Assembly: GCF_014839805.1 (NCBI RefSeq)
Contig: NC_051123.1
Location: 10,274,727 to 10,338,726 of the forward strand
From: Manduca sexta
Taxonomy: Eukaryota > Arthropoda > Insecta > Lepidoptera > Sphingidae
Reading direction: 5' to 3'
Length of the DNA: 64,000 nucleotides
Positions 24,601-36,600 of this stretch are shown in pieces. The number at the start of each line of letters is the position of its first letter. Position 1 is the first letter of the stretch. A program made the translations under genes and the position numbers. Under the pieces are notes generated by a model. That model ran no database searches and had not been told where the DNA came from. It saw only the letters and a program-made list of their open reading frames with translations.

Positions 24601-27600
24601 TCGTACCGTCAACAGCTAAACTTAAAAAACAAAATTGTATAATTGTAAAATGTAGGTAGATATTGTGACTTTAACTTTTCGGATGACCAACACCTCAGTC
24701 TGCCCCGTGACCACGAAGACTGCAAAGTCTTCGAAACGTCGGGAGAAAATTATAATATTAAAAACCACGATAAAATCCCAAAAATAATTTTATTCTAATG
24801 TCTAACATTCGCGTAAACATATGAAATCATTATTAACGTTATTTATCCATTTGTCCTACAGGTCACAGCGTTGGGGAGCTCGGATGCGCATACGCGGACG
24901 GTTGTCTCACTGCTGAGGAGATGATACTGTCGGCGTACAGTCGGGGCTTCGTCTCTGTGCAGACTCCTTTCATACGAGGATCTATGGTGGCCGTGGGTCT
25001 GGGATACCGTCAGGTATTTGCTCTACTAGAAGCACATGAATTATGACACAAATGACCGCGACGTGTTGTCTGTAAATTCGTTTACATTTAAATATAGAGC
25101 GCCAAATACATCACACAAATTAATAGTTATTTATATTACTAGGGATATTTATTATTTTCCTAAACTAAAAAGCAAAGCACAATGTAAAATAACAAAATAT
25201 AATAGTATTACAGTTACCTTCTATAATGTTATATACGCCTATTAGTTTAATCATTGGCAATTTGAAAGCAAATGTTAGTTCGACAGTAATTGCTTTTAGC
25301 GCCATGATTCTCGTGTACCCACTGACAGTGTCTGTACATATTACAGGGCCTTGATTCTTTATGCCACGCCTTATTTTGATGGCATAATCGTCGATGTCTC
25401 ATCCTCTCCCAGTGACCGTCCTAAGCCGAGGTTCGTAACCCGTTAGTGGGTTGCCTTCAGCATGGTCACTTAATTTGCAGGATTTGCGAACGCCTAAAGC
25501 GCTCACCCAAAAGTCCGGTGTGTTTGTTTAAGCCGGCCCTTGCCAGGCTAACAAACGCAGGTTCATGTTAAAAATAAATAAAGTTATTTTGTTAGTTAGA
25601 ACTACGAAGTTTGCGTTTAAGACAAAAGAAATTGATATACACAATAGCATTCCAAGCTAGTTTAACGTAATATAACGTAACAAGACTAAAACACTGTCAT
25701 AGAGAATAAGCCCTCTGTATTAGATATAAATACACAATGCCTTGTAATATTAACATCACCAAAATTATATAGATCTCGAAAATGTGCCCGCCCGAGATCG
25801 AGGTGGCGTGTCACAACAGTTCTGAATCCAGCACCATATCAGGCCCAACGGACGTAATGCGAGAGTTTATAGGCGTGCTCACTGCCAAAGGAATATTCGC
25901 GAAAGAAGTTCCGTGCTCCAACATTGCTTATCACTCACGATACATTGCTGAAGCAGGTACCTGACATGTTTTATCTAATAATGTTTAAAAATGAAAAATA
26001 GCTGTTGGACATAGCTGTTGGGACTGAAACGAAATGCCAAAACGAGGGTCAAGGATTCGAAACAAGGTTCAAGTTATCCAGAGATATCCGTAAAAACGTT
26101 GAAAGTAAACTCTGTCAACGGTGTTAAGCCAGCTGTGAGCACAATAGATATAAACTCTTTCAGTAGGAGAGGAGGGCCGTGTTCAATAGTGGACAGTATA
26201 TAAAATAAGGCTGGTATCATCATTATCACCTTCAATCAATGCAGCGTTACCATTAATATTATATTTCCTTTATTTTTACTAGTTTAAGTTACTTCTTTTT
26301 TATTTTTACACATATCTTAAAAATGACAATGCATATAAAAATATAGAAATTATTAATATTATTTTTTATGTACGTAGGTCCTGCGCTGCTGAAACATCTA
26401 GAAGAAGTAATTAAAACTCCGAGAGCTCGCAGCGAGCGATGGGTGTCGACGTCGGTGCCACAAGACAGGTGGAACGAACCAATCGCCAAACTGTCTTCAG
26501 CGGAATACCACACCAACAACCTACTGGTAAGGGAAGCAATATAATGTGCAGCGCCGTATTTACAGCCATTTACATGGGGGAGATTTCTGAAATCAGGCGG
26601 CCGGCCGTAAAAAATAAGTCAAATTCTTTCCGTAACGTGGATAAAAATTTATAACGTTGACGCTACATTAGAATGGAATACGAGGCAGTGAAGGAGAGGC
26701 AAGATTTCAATAACGTCTTTTGAAATTTTGTATGCTCCTTTTTTAATATTATTACTACTATGATTTCATTTGCTTGTTTGTCACGATTCTCTGCGGTTAA
26801 TTATCCTGGCTTAGGTCCCTGCTGTCAGGTTTTAGCTACGGCGCTGATGGTAGGACTTTAGATGATTATAGCATATTTTTTATTCAAATATTTGACATAC
26901 AGAGCTCGGTGTTGTTCGAAGAGACCGCTGCCCTAATTCCGCCCAATGCTGTCCTCGTGGAGATCGCGCCGCATGGACTATTGCAAACCATTCTGATGCG
27001 CTTGCTTCCTGGGAGCTGCTGCAACATCGCACTCACAAGACGTGGTCATCCTGATAATGCGTATTTGGTCCTAGAAGCTATTGGAAAGTGAGTATCATAT
27101 TTATATTTGGTAGTTCATTGCTTTCTTTTTGCTTGACGATGTGATGACATAGTGCCAGGCATTTCGTATTAAGATACCTCCACTTCATCTCATCTGGAGC
27201 ATAATGTGGCCGATTTCAATAACGATCCAAATAGATGTATTCAAATCGATTACGAAAATGGACCAAACATATTATAATTTTGTTTTTTGCCGCTTGAACG
27301 ACGAGACGAGCTTGCCGTTCGCCTGATGGTAAGCGATACGACCGTCCATAAACCGTAGAAACACCATCCAACACTTTAAATTACAAAGTATTGTTAGGTA
27401 TTCCACTGCGCTCGCCATCCTAAGACATGAGACGTTAAGTCTCATTATGTTCAGTTGTTACACTGTCCTTTAAACCGGAACACAAAAGTGACTACACACT
27501 GCTGCTTGGCGGCAGAAATAGACATTGCGGTGGTAGCCACCCAGGCGGCCGCTTACATATGAGAGACCTACCACCAGTAAAAGTATTTTGTTTGACATCC

Positions 27601-30600
27601 ATACCTGGATGCCTTAATTAGTTTATTCTGGTGGTCGATAAAAGAAAAAAGCGGTTGGTGTCGTTAATTATCGATTTCTTTAATGAGAAAGACTTTAGTA
27701 TTGATATTGTATTATATGTAGTACCTATGCATCAATTTAAAAAAAGTACTTATATTCAAAATCTTTTCAGATTGTACATGGCAGGCTACACGCCTAAAGT
27801 GGAAGCGATCTATCCCAAAGTTGAATTTCCAGTGTCTTCCAGTACGCCAATGTTGTCTCATACAGTGGAATGGGCACACGAAGAAAAATGGTACTAATTA
27901 AATATTGTTGGTCATATTATTTGTGTGTAGAATTTATTGATATTACTTAATAATTTTCAATTTTCTAGGCCCTTACCATTATATACATCAGCTCACAGAA
28001 AAATGGCGGCATCGTGCAAATTTGTGTTAAATGTCTACGATGAGGAACACAGCTACTTAAGAGGACATGTTATGAGAGGTAATGTTTTTTTATAAGCTAA
28101 GCCCACTAAAGAGCAAGTTGATAATCTTGCTGTAGTAGCAGAAGGATCTTAACTGGGCTGTCAGTGTTAAAGGAAAGAAGTCAATATTAAGAATCCGTCG
28201 GGAATCTGAGAGACGTGGATGGAGAGACAGCTTCGACGACGAAGCTGTTCTTTCCAGACGCTGCCGAGGCGCGCAGGGTCATTAGCAAGATCGTCCTGAA
28301 TCCGGTTCTGACGGCGGTGTTAACTCGACACGGCGCCTTCTCCGAGTACTTGCATCGATTCAAGTTCAAGGAAAGTCCGGCGTGCCTATATGACCTTGAC
28401 GTTCGAGAGACGTTCCCACACCTCCTACTCGAGAGTCCCATACACGCCAAAAAAAGATATGAGTTAGAGAATAGAATAGAGTTAGAACTTACAATAGATA
28501 ATATATATAAGATAATTAAGAACAAAGTAGACATACAGACATTTTTAAAATTTTCTAAAACAGCAGCGAGTTAGGTAATAAATAGGAATACTGATAAATT
28601 TAACTAAATATATAATGGTATATAATATATTTTAAGTAATAAGCAAGTAGTATGAAATAAGTGACGTATTTATAAGTAAGATAACTAGAATTAAGATAGA
28701 TAAATAAAGTATGTTAAGAGGTTAATACTAGTAAGCATAAAAATACTAGATATTCTGAAAAGTAAGATTAGCAATGTAAGCCTCATAGATAAGATAGACA
28801 TAAGAGAAAAATGTAAAAAAGAAATAGCAAAAAATTAAAAAACAATTAAAAAAGTATTCCTTGTCCGATAGGTGGAACTAGGCAAAAAAAATTAAGAAGG
28901 GGAGGCTGTGTTTCAGCTTTTAAAAGTGTTACCCAATGTTCGAAATGCACCAGCAAGCTGTCCCTTTACGTCAGTTTTATAGACTGTGTTGGCATTGAAC
29001 TAAATCATTCATGCTGTAGAGTTAAGAGATTTACGTCTTTTATTTAATTAATTATAAAAAATCACTATTTACTTATTCCAGGGAAAACATTATATCCATT
29101 CGCTGCAGCGCTAGTGGCTGTGTGGGATACCCTCGCTATGTTTATGGGTGTTCCTAAGAAGGAGGTGTCTGTGGAGTTCCGCGACGTGCATTTGTTTGCG
29201 CAGCCCGTGCTGCACGAGCAGCGACAGCTCCGGCTCAGCGTCGACCTGCACAGAGGCACTGGACGGTTTGAGGTAATCAGAATACAACTGCATGGCTAAA
29301 CAAAGAAGTTGCTTAATAGATTGCGGTCGATGACAAAGAAAAACAATTTAATCCAGTGCCCGTACACATTAGATATTTTTCTTCAATCATTAAAGCTAAC
29401 GTTATACTCGTATAAACGTCATATCCTAGCGATAGACCCATCGATAGGATATCTCATTCCCATATATTTTGTGTTTTCTATTAGAATTAACGACTGTATA
29501 GTAGAAAGGCATTTTAGATTCACCCCCTGAACTTTAAATCTTATTGCATGCAGTTATGAGATATGAAGAATTTTCACAGGTAAGTTATGTTTATTAAACA
29601 ACGCCGACTCTGCTGAGAACACACTCTTAAATGACAATTTCAGTTAAATATAATATAGTTCAATTCTCCATACACTAAATGTCTACTTGAGATCGAACTC
29701 AAACGTGAGATTGATTTATTAATGTGGGCGTTATATTGCACTTAGTACAGCATTATTATAGAAGCTCGCATACAGGGACTCCTTTCCTGGTAGATTGTTA
29801 ACAATGAATTATGATTTTTGACTGCCTCGGTAGCGTAGTTGTAACTGTATACGGCACAAGTACGACTACCGCGCTGAGGTCCTGGGTTCGAATCCCGGGT
29901 CGGGCCAAAATAATTGTGACTGGGATTTTCCATCTTAAAAATTACTCAGTCGCAGCTCGGAGTCAGGAAGTTGGAGGTGTGATACCCCCATGCCTCAGAA
30001 AGCACGTAAAGCCGTTGGTCCTGCGCCTGATCTCTCTCCGGTCATGTCGGATTGCCGTCTCACCGAACTATGAGAGTGCACCGGTGTACTGCGCACACAC
30101 TTGGGCACTATAATGGCTGATCTCCGTTGAGATTGGCCGCCGTGGTCGAAATTCGGCTAGGAGGGATTTATTCATTCATTTATTCATGATTTTTAGGTTT
30201 TGGATGACAACTCCAAAGTAGCCACCGGATTTATAGACGACAAATGTAATAAAAATATTAAAAGTTGCAATAACAATGATATTATGAATCTCACGAGCGA
30301 AGACATTTACACATTGTTGAATAATAGAGATTATTCGTACAGGTAAGTGAAATCTTGTGTCATAGACATATATAATCGACATAAATAAATGAAATTGTAA
30401 TGACCATATTTTTTAAATTATAAACCGTTTTCTAAGCTAATAAATATATCTCTTCACATGTCAAATCCTGAATTCAGATTTCAAGGACGACGCCTTGTTG
30501 GTAATGGAATGAATTTTCCAGACAAAGATCTTAGGTTCTAAATGTAAGGCACATGCCTGAAATTTTTCCAAGATATCATTTGTCATATACATGACAAAAA

Positions 30601-33600
30601 TATCTTAAGGGAACATACAATATAGGACTGGTATTATTATAATTAAAAGAATAATTATTCAGGCCAAACTGTACTATGACTAAACCAACTTTGATACATT
30701 AACATTTCATACAGTGCAAAGTTTTATCCGGAATAAGGTCTTTTATACGGATAATCAGAATTTTTTGAGATAAGTTTAATCTTCACTGTTTTTTTTTTTG
30801 CTAGTGGAGATTTTCGCAGTATTCACAGTGCCAACTCATCAATAACGGAAGCTCTGATATTATGGCGCGAAAACTGGGTCACACTGCTCGACGGATTGCT
30901 GCAGCTGAACGCGCTGAGACATACTCACGATGGCGTATCAGTGCCCAAACAGATTGGTAGAATGTGTATAAACGTATCAGAAAACACTAAACACCACATG
31001 GATCTGGATGGCGAGACAGTTATAAGAACTAAAGTATCTGATGTCTATAAATATACTAGGTATTCCTTTACTACCTCGATACTGCAAAATCCAGACTGAT
31101 AGTAGAGTACAGATTAAATATAGCGAACAATAACTATATTGGTGCTATATTTTGGGTCCGTAGGGACATTAATATAAAGCTTGTGTTATAACGGGAGTTA
31201 GAACTTTAGGTTGAGGATTCTTTATATGAAATAAACTTCGAAGATAACAGTAAATTTTATGTTCGAAAGCATTGAGGTATATTCTACCGAGTACAAATGT
31301 ATCGATGTTTGAAAGCTTTTAAGTGAAGCGTCACGAGTACGTTATACAGTTGTGTGCTTAGATGACACTATTATATTGTTATAATTTTAATATGATTACA
31401 GCTGTGGAGGAATATTAATAGAGCATTTAAAACTTCGCGATTTGCCACTGGAGTCAAGAGATAATTTTGCTATAAAGTCATTGCAATTTGTGCCCCGATT
31501 TTCTGCCAAATTAGACGTTAGTATCTGTCAACTTTTGGATCTAAAGTTGTTCGATGCGTTCATGACTTTATTAATTTCAAAATTCTATTTCAGTTTGTCT
31601 CTACTTTGCACGTGTATCTGCAAATTGTAGCGGAAAATTTAAACAGAAATTACATTAACATTGCTTCCCTCGTGACTTATAAGGATGCAAGGATTTTTAA
31701 AGAGATTAAAAATATTTTAATTGATATAAATAATGTAAACTTCAAACACAAAGAAGTTAGTATGCAAGACATAAAAGAAAATAATGATGCTCTGGCTGAT
31801 ATTGACCTCGTTCTCCTCTATGGTCTTTCGATAGATGATAATGTAAGTTCCTTTTTGAATATCAGTACTTATTATATTAGAGCTCATCGTTTCATCAATG
31901 ACATTATACAGAGGGAAATTACCTCACAGAAATTACCTATTTATTTTCCAGATCTGTCATATATTGTACCAAACACTGAAGCCAAACTCTTTCGTCGTAA
32001 GCGAAGAGGACAATACTATGGAGAAACGCATTCGTCCGTCTGCGGTGTATCGCACGGTGAGCGCTGGTGACGAACTGCAGTTGGTCCGCTGGAGGTCTTC
32101 AAAAGTATCCTCAAACCGCTTAGCTGTTTCTGTATCCTCTGCTTCTGACATTCCTCTGGTGACCGCGACGCGCGACGCTATGCAGCCGCAAGCTCAGTTG
32201 CTGGTACTGGCACCTCAACCACCACCACAGGGTCTAAAGGACCTCGTACGTACTTGGAGAACTGAACGTGTTCGCAACCAAGTTTCTCTAGTAGTAATGG
32301 ATACAAAATGTACTGATGAGCAGATGGATACCAACATCGAACTAGCTTTCAATGTTTGGAACAAGGTGAGACATTGTATAAAAATATTGTATATATATAA
32401 TACTAAGACTCATTATGTCTCATTATTGCTACAAAACCCTCTTAACCCGAAAAAACACATAGCTTGTTACATACATACGTATTCACGGACATACAGAAAC
32501 AGCACCTATCCAGGTGAAAGTTAAAATACCACAGAACCATCCAGTGAGTAGTATTTTTTTTTCAATACCGAAATATTTTTTTTTAGTGTCAATGGGGTGG
32601 AGAGTATTACGTGCCATTACAAGAGAAGTACGAAACTGCGACAAGAGGGATGTTACAAAGCGCACGTATTGGAGATATCAGTTCCCTGCATTGGGTCCAG
32701 GTTCATGAACCTCTTGAAGTCGGCGTTAAAGTAAAGGCAAGTAGCCATTATTTAGTGGTCGTATTCAGATTTGTCGGCAGCAAGTTAACAATATCTGCGC
32801 GATACTTCGGCCGTATTAACAGATGCAACTCAGGTTCGCTATGAAGTGTTATATCAGCTGCTAAGACGCTGTCAAATTAAGGTCAGGATCTTAAGGTCGT
32901 CGCTATTTAATAAACAGATTTGGTTACTGGTTTCTTAAGTCACAGCATATGATGGATTTTGAGAGCTGATTTTTGTTAATTAAACAACGCCGACCCAGCT
33001 GAGAAAAACCTCTAAAATAAAAACTTAATATTTGTTTGTCAAATAGTTCAATAAATTAAATATCTACTCGAGATCCTACTCAAAGGTGAGATTGATTAAT
33101 TAATACGGACCTTAAGTTTTTTTTAAGTAACTACAATGCATTTTGACTTTCAGTCTATGTCACTCCAAGAAGGACTTTTCGAAAACTCAGAGCAATAGTC
33201 TTATTCCATCTGCGTTTATACCTCTCCAATATCGTATCGACGCAATACAATTTTTCGATCATGATGCATAAAGATTTTATTAAATAACAAACTGATTTTA
33301 TACTCTCATTCAGGTTCATTATGCAGGGCTCAACACGGTAGATGTATTAAAAGCGACTGGTGCTGTTCCAATGGAGAATGAAAATGAATCAACCAGCAGT
33401 GGATATGGGATGGATTTTAGCGGAGTTACAGAAAGGTAATGGATATTTATGATAGCAAAATATTAAACTTACTAATATTATAATGTGACATGTGAAGACG
33501 TTTATACCTTATAAGATAATGCATAAACTGCTAAATAGAATTGAATGACACTTAACTAACTTGACAAATAAATCAGTCCAAGTTTAGTACACTGTTTTTT

Positions 33601-36600
33601 ATCTGGGATTAAGCAAGAAAGAATCGTCAACAAAATCTTTTTTTATGTATGTATCTGAATATATTCTGGTACTGACGTTGAATAAGCAGAAGAAGAGTTA
33701 ATTTTAGGAGATCCGTTGTTGAAAGCTATGTAGAAATAAAGATCCAAACATACATATGAATTTACTATATATTGTGCGAGTCGGTTTAGAAATCAAGATG
33801 TTGCACGAATTTAAATGAAGGTAAATAACATTAAGCTCACCAGATGTCTCAATTGACATTGATCCCGATGGATAGGTCATTCAAATTATTGTATTTGAAT
33901 ATTGTCCCTCCCAGTGGTACCCGCGTGATGGGCGTGGTGTCCGGCGGCGCATGCAGCAGCGAGGTGCGCGCGGCGCCGGAGCTGCTGTGGCCGGTGCCCG
34001 AACACTGGACGCTTGAGGACGCCGCCACCGTGCCGTTACCATATCTCAGAGCTTTCTACTGCTTTTTACGTACCATCTCGGTAAGTTTTTCATTCTTCTT
34101 ACATTGTCCATGTCTCCCTTATATTCTCAATTAAAATTTTAAAGGCACACACACACTCACACGCAATCACACAATCTTCATATCGGAAATAGGATCGATT
34201 ATCATTATGTTTATAAATATTTTGCCCATTATCTCGCTGAATGTATTTTCTTAAAAAAAATTTAATGTATAATTTATGACTAATGTCTTTTTATCATCAG
34301 CGGGACAGAACAGTGGACAAGTCTGAAGCATCTTCTTTGTTTGTACATGGCGGTGTCGGTGCCCTAGGGCAGGCAGCGATTTCCATCGGACTAGGGCTGG
34401 GGTACCAAGTGTTCACTACCGTAAGTGACGTCGCGAAGAAACAGTTTCTGATGAGACTGTTCCCACAATTAAAAGGTACTCTTATTTCTGACCCTCCTAA
34501 TTAAATCTGATATTGGTGACCTTATTATTGGGCTAAGGCCAATATTTGTTCAAAGACTTATGGAAACTTATACTTCTATTTCAGAAGAGAACATCGGTAA
34601 TTCTCGTGACAACAGTTTCGGAGACTCGGTGCTGCGCGCTACCAACGGCAAAGGATGTTACATAGTTATTAACAATGTCAGGGGAGATATGAAAAATGTG
34701 AGGATGTGGCACAAAATACAGAATAATTCATTTTTTATTTATTTTATTAGGGCATTGAACATAGAAAATCAACGCATGTTTTCGTAGATACGTTATATAA
34801 TGATGTGCATACAATGATGGTCCATAAGAAACAAATATTCAGAATATGAATTGTTGTCTTTTTTATTAAACCAATTTTGATGCTGTTACACATTAAGATT
34901 CCTTATATTTAATATAGATAATCAATGAACAAAATTTAAAAAAAGCAGATATTTTGATTAACAAATATTTATATCTGGATAAGGGCCATACAATTTATTC
35001 AATAATTCTTTTACCCAGGTGTCCCTACAGTGCTGCAGCGGTTCAGGCACTACCTATGATATGTGCCAACTTATTCATCACGAAAACTATATGTTTCCGA
35101 TGTCATATCTATTCAATGCGAGATCATATGTATCATTAGATATATCTTCAATATTAAAGAACTGGATCGAAAAAGATATAAAGGTAAGACATGAATATAT
35201 TCACAGTAGAGTTGTTAGTTATACTTACATATGGCATACGTACAAGACGCATATCGCGAATATTTTAAGCTGATTGGCAATTCTAAGACTAGCCCTGTGT
35301 GTTTTGAGTCTTTTCTAGTGTATATTCTTTTGTCAATCATGGTATGAAACTCGTCACAACGAGGGTTGTGACGAGGATTGTTTGTTAGCGTTTTCAACCA
35401 AAAAGCGGGCACAATATCAAAGCTAAAATACCCTTGTCGACAAGCGAAGGTTAGCAGAATTTAATACAGGATATGTATAATGTATTATTTTACAAAAACG
35501 CGACGTAGTTTGAATTTTACGTATGTAGGTAAGTGTAATCTAGGGAAACTGACAAGGTTTTTTGGCTTTAATATTTCGTTCGTGGTAGTATCTTTCTTTT
35601 TGCACACATAGAGTGTGCCTGCTCCATGTAAAGTAGTTACTAATCGCTATGTAGTTGGGTATGAAATATTATATTATATCCTACACTCCACCAGCCTAAA
35701 AGTTGATCAAATTCCTGTAAATGAAAATTGTATTAGAAAAGCCGCCAGCAAATAAATGAAGGGCGTGAATGTGTGTTCAGATGCTACACGCGATGGTGAG
35801 TGAGGGAATAGCGCGCGGGTACGTGCGTCCGCTGTCGCGCGTGTCGTACGCGCCGCACGCCGCGCCGCGCGCGCTGCGCCTGCTCGCGGCCAGCGCGCAC
35901 CGCGGCCGAGTGCTGCTGCACCTGCGCGACTCGCGCCTGCACGTGCTGCCCAGGTGCGGAATATTACAGACGCGTATATTTTTATTTGTATCTGTAAGCT
36001 TGCTTTACCTACATTATCAGACTTTTCTATCGAGGACATATAATTTAATCATAGTTAGAAATTTGCAATAACGAAGTTTATCTTACAGAATTAGCTGCAA
36101 ACCTGACGAGGTCCAGTTGATTTTGAGCGACCGGAGTTCACTCGGCTTGCACCTGGCGGACAGACTAATAAACCGTGGCGCCAGGAAACTCCATATGCAT
36201 TGCACATATTTAACTCCGCATTTACACTATAAAATTCGGTAAGATGTTAGAAAGAACTAAATATATAATAGCACCATAATATATAAATCAAGAGACGTGG
36301 CAAAATGTTGAGTCTATAAGTAATCATTTTAACTAAATGATAATGGAAATTGATGTAATATAAGCAAATATATATACACTTACGCTCAAAGCAGAGACTA
36401 ATGACAAACATAATTGTCTGTAATTGAATTTTTAAATATCTTATTCTTAATAATTCAGGCGTATGTTTACCAAACCATAACATGAGAAAAAATTATTGAA
36501 ATTAGGTAGCAAACTGCGTATTCGTAAATTAAACTTGTTTTTCCTTTAGTTCTTGGCAACAACAAGGTGTTCTAGTGGAGGCATCATCTGAAGATTTTAA

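Larger units (their letters stand above)
22858..27087 (+). other. Linker and malonyl/acetyl transferase (MAT) domain of gene B, motifs intact
   Basis: Exons 22858-23044, 23149-23308, 23386-23555, 24862-25013, 25773-25956, 26378-26526 and 26903-27087 encode about residues 437-832. MAT loads acetyl and malonyl groups from CoA onto the carrier protein. The motif WFVYSGMGSQWVGMG opens the domain. The nucleophile motif GHSVGE has Ser611. The basic residue in AYSRGF is kept. The catalytic His713 is in IAYHSRYI, 102 residues after Ser611 as in human FAS. This is the best-preserved domain of the protein and could still be active, although its usual acceptor, the ACP serine, is missing in this same chain. 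Confidence 0.9.
27771..31059 (+). other. Dehydratase (DH) domain of gene B, catalytic pair present
   Basis: Exons 27771-27890, 27969-28078, 29082-29272, 30197-30342 and 30805-31059 encode about residues 832-1106. DH removes water from the hydroxyacyl chain. The HxxxGxxxxP motif reads HVMRGKTLYP (His905). The second active-site region reads WRENWVTLLDGLLQ with Asp1050, matching the usual W..NW..F.D..LQ pattern. The exon at 30197-30342 has an unusual Asn/Lys/Asp-rich stretch (residues about 985-1010) that looks like a loop expansion. DH motifs are compatible with activity, though no hydroxyacyl substrate could be made by the degenerate KR of the same chain. Confidence 0.8.
32587..35953 (+). other. 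Enoyl reductase (ER) domain of gene B, core motifs kept
   Basis: Exons 32587-32736, 33314-33435, 33915-34080, 34301-34475, 34585-34697, 35019-35183 and 35781-35953 encode about residues 1366-1720. ER reduces the enoyl chain with NADPH. The entry VHYAGLNTVDVLKATG matches the usual YASLNFRDIMLATG pattern. The dinucleotide-binding loop reads LFVHGGVGALGQAAIS, and NSRDNSF is kept. The segment after INNVRGDMKN, where animal FAS has a GRFLEIGK motif, is divergent (CCSGSGTTYDM). The fold and cofactor site look mostly preserved, with partial decay in the second half. The last exon is GC-rich and nearly matches the end of copy A's exon at 1-38. Confidence 0.8.

Noticed and set aside
29819..29910. Possible functional tRNA gene
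   Set aside because: It has A- and B-box-like sequence but no proper cloverleaf ends, and continues into a SINE body and tail.
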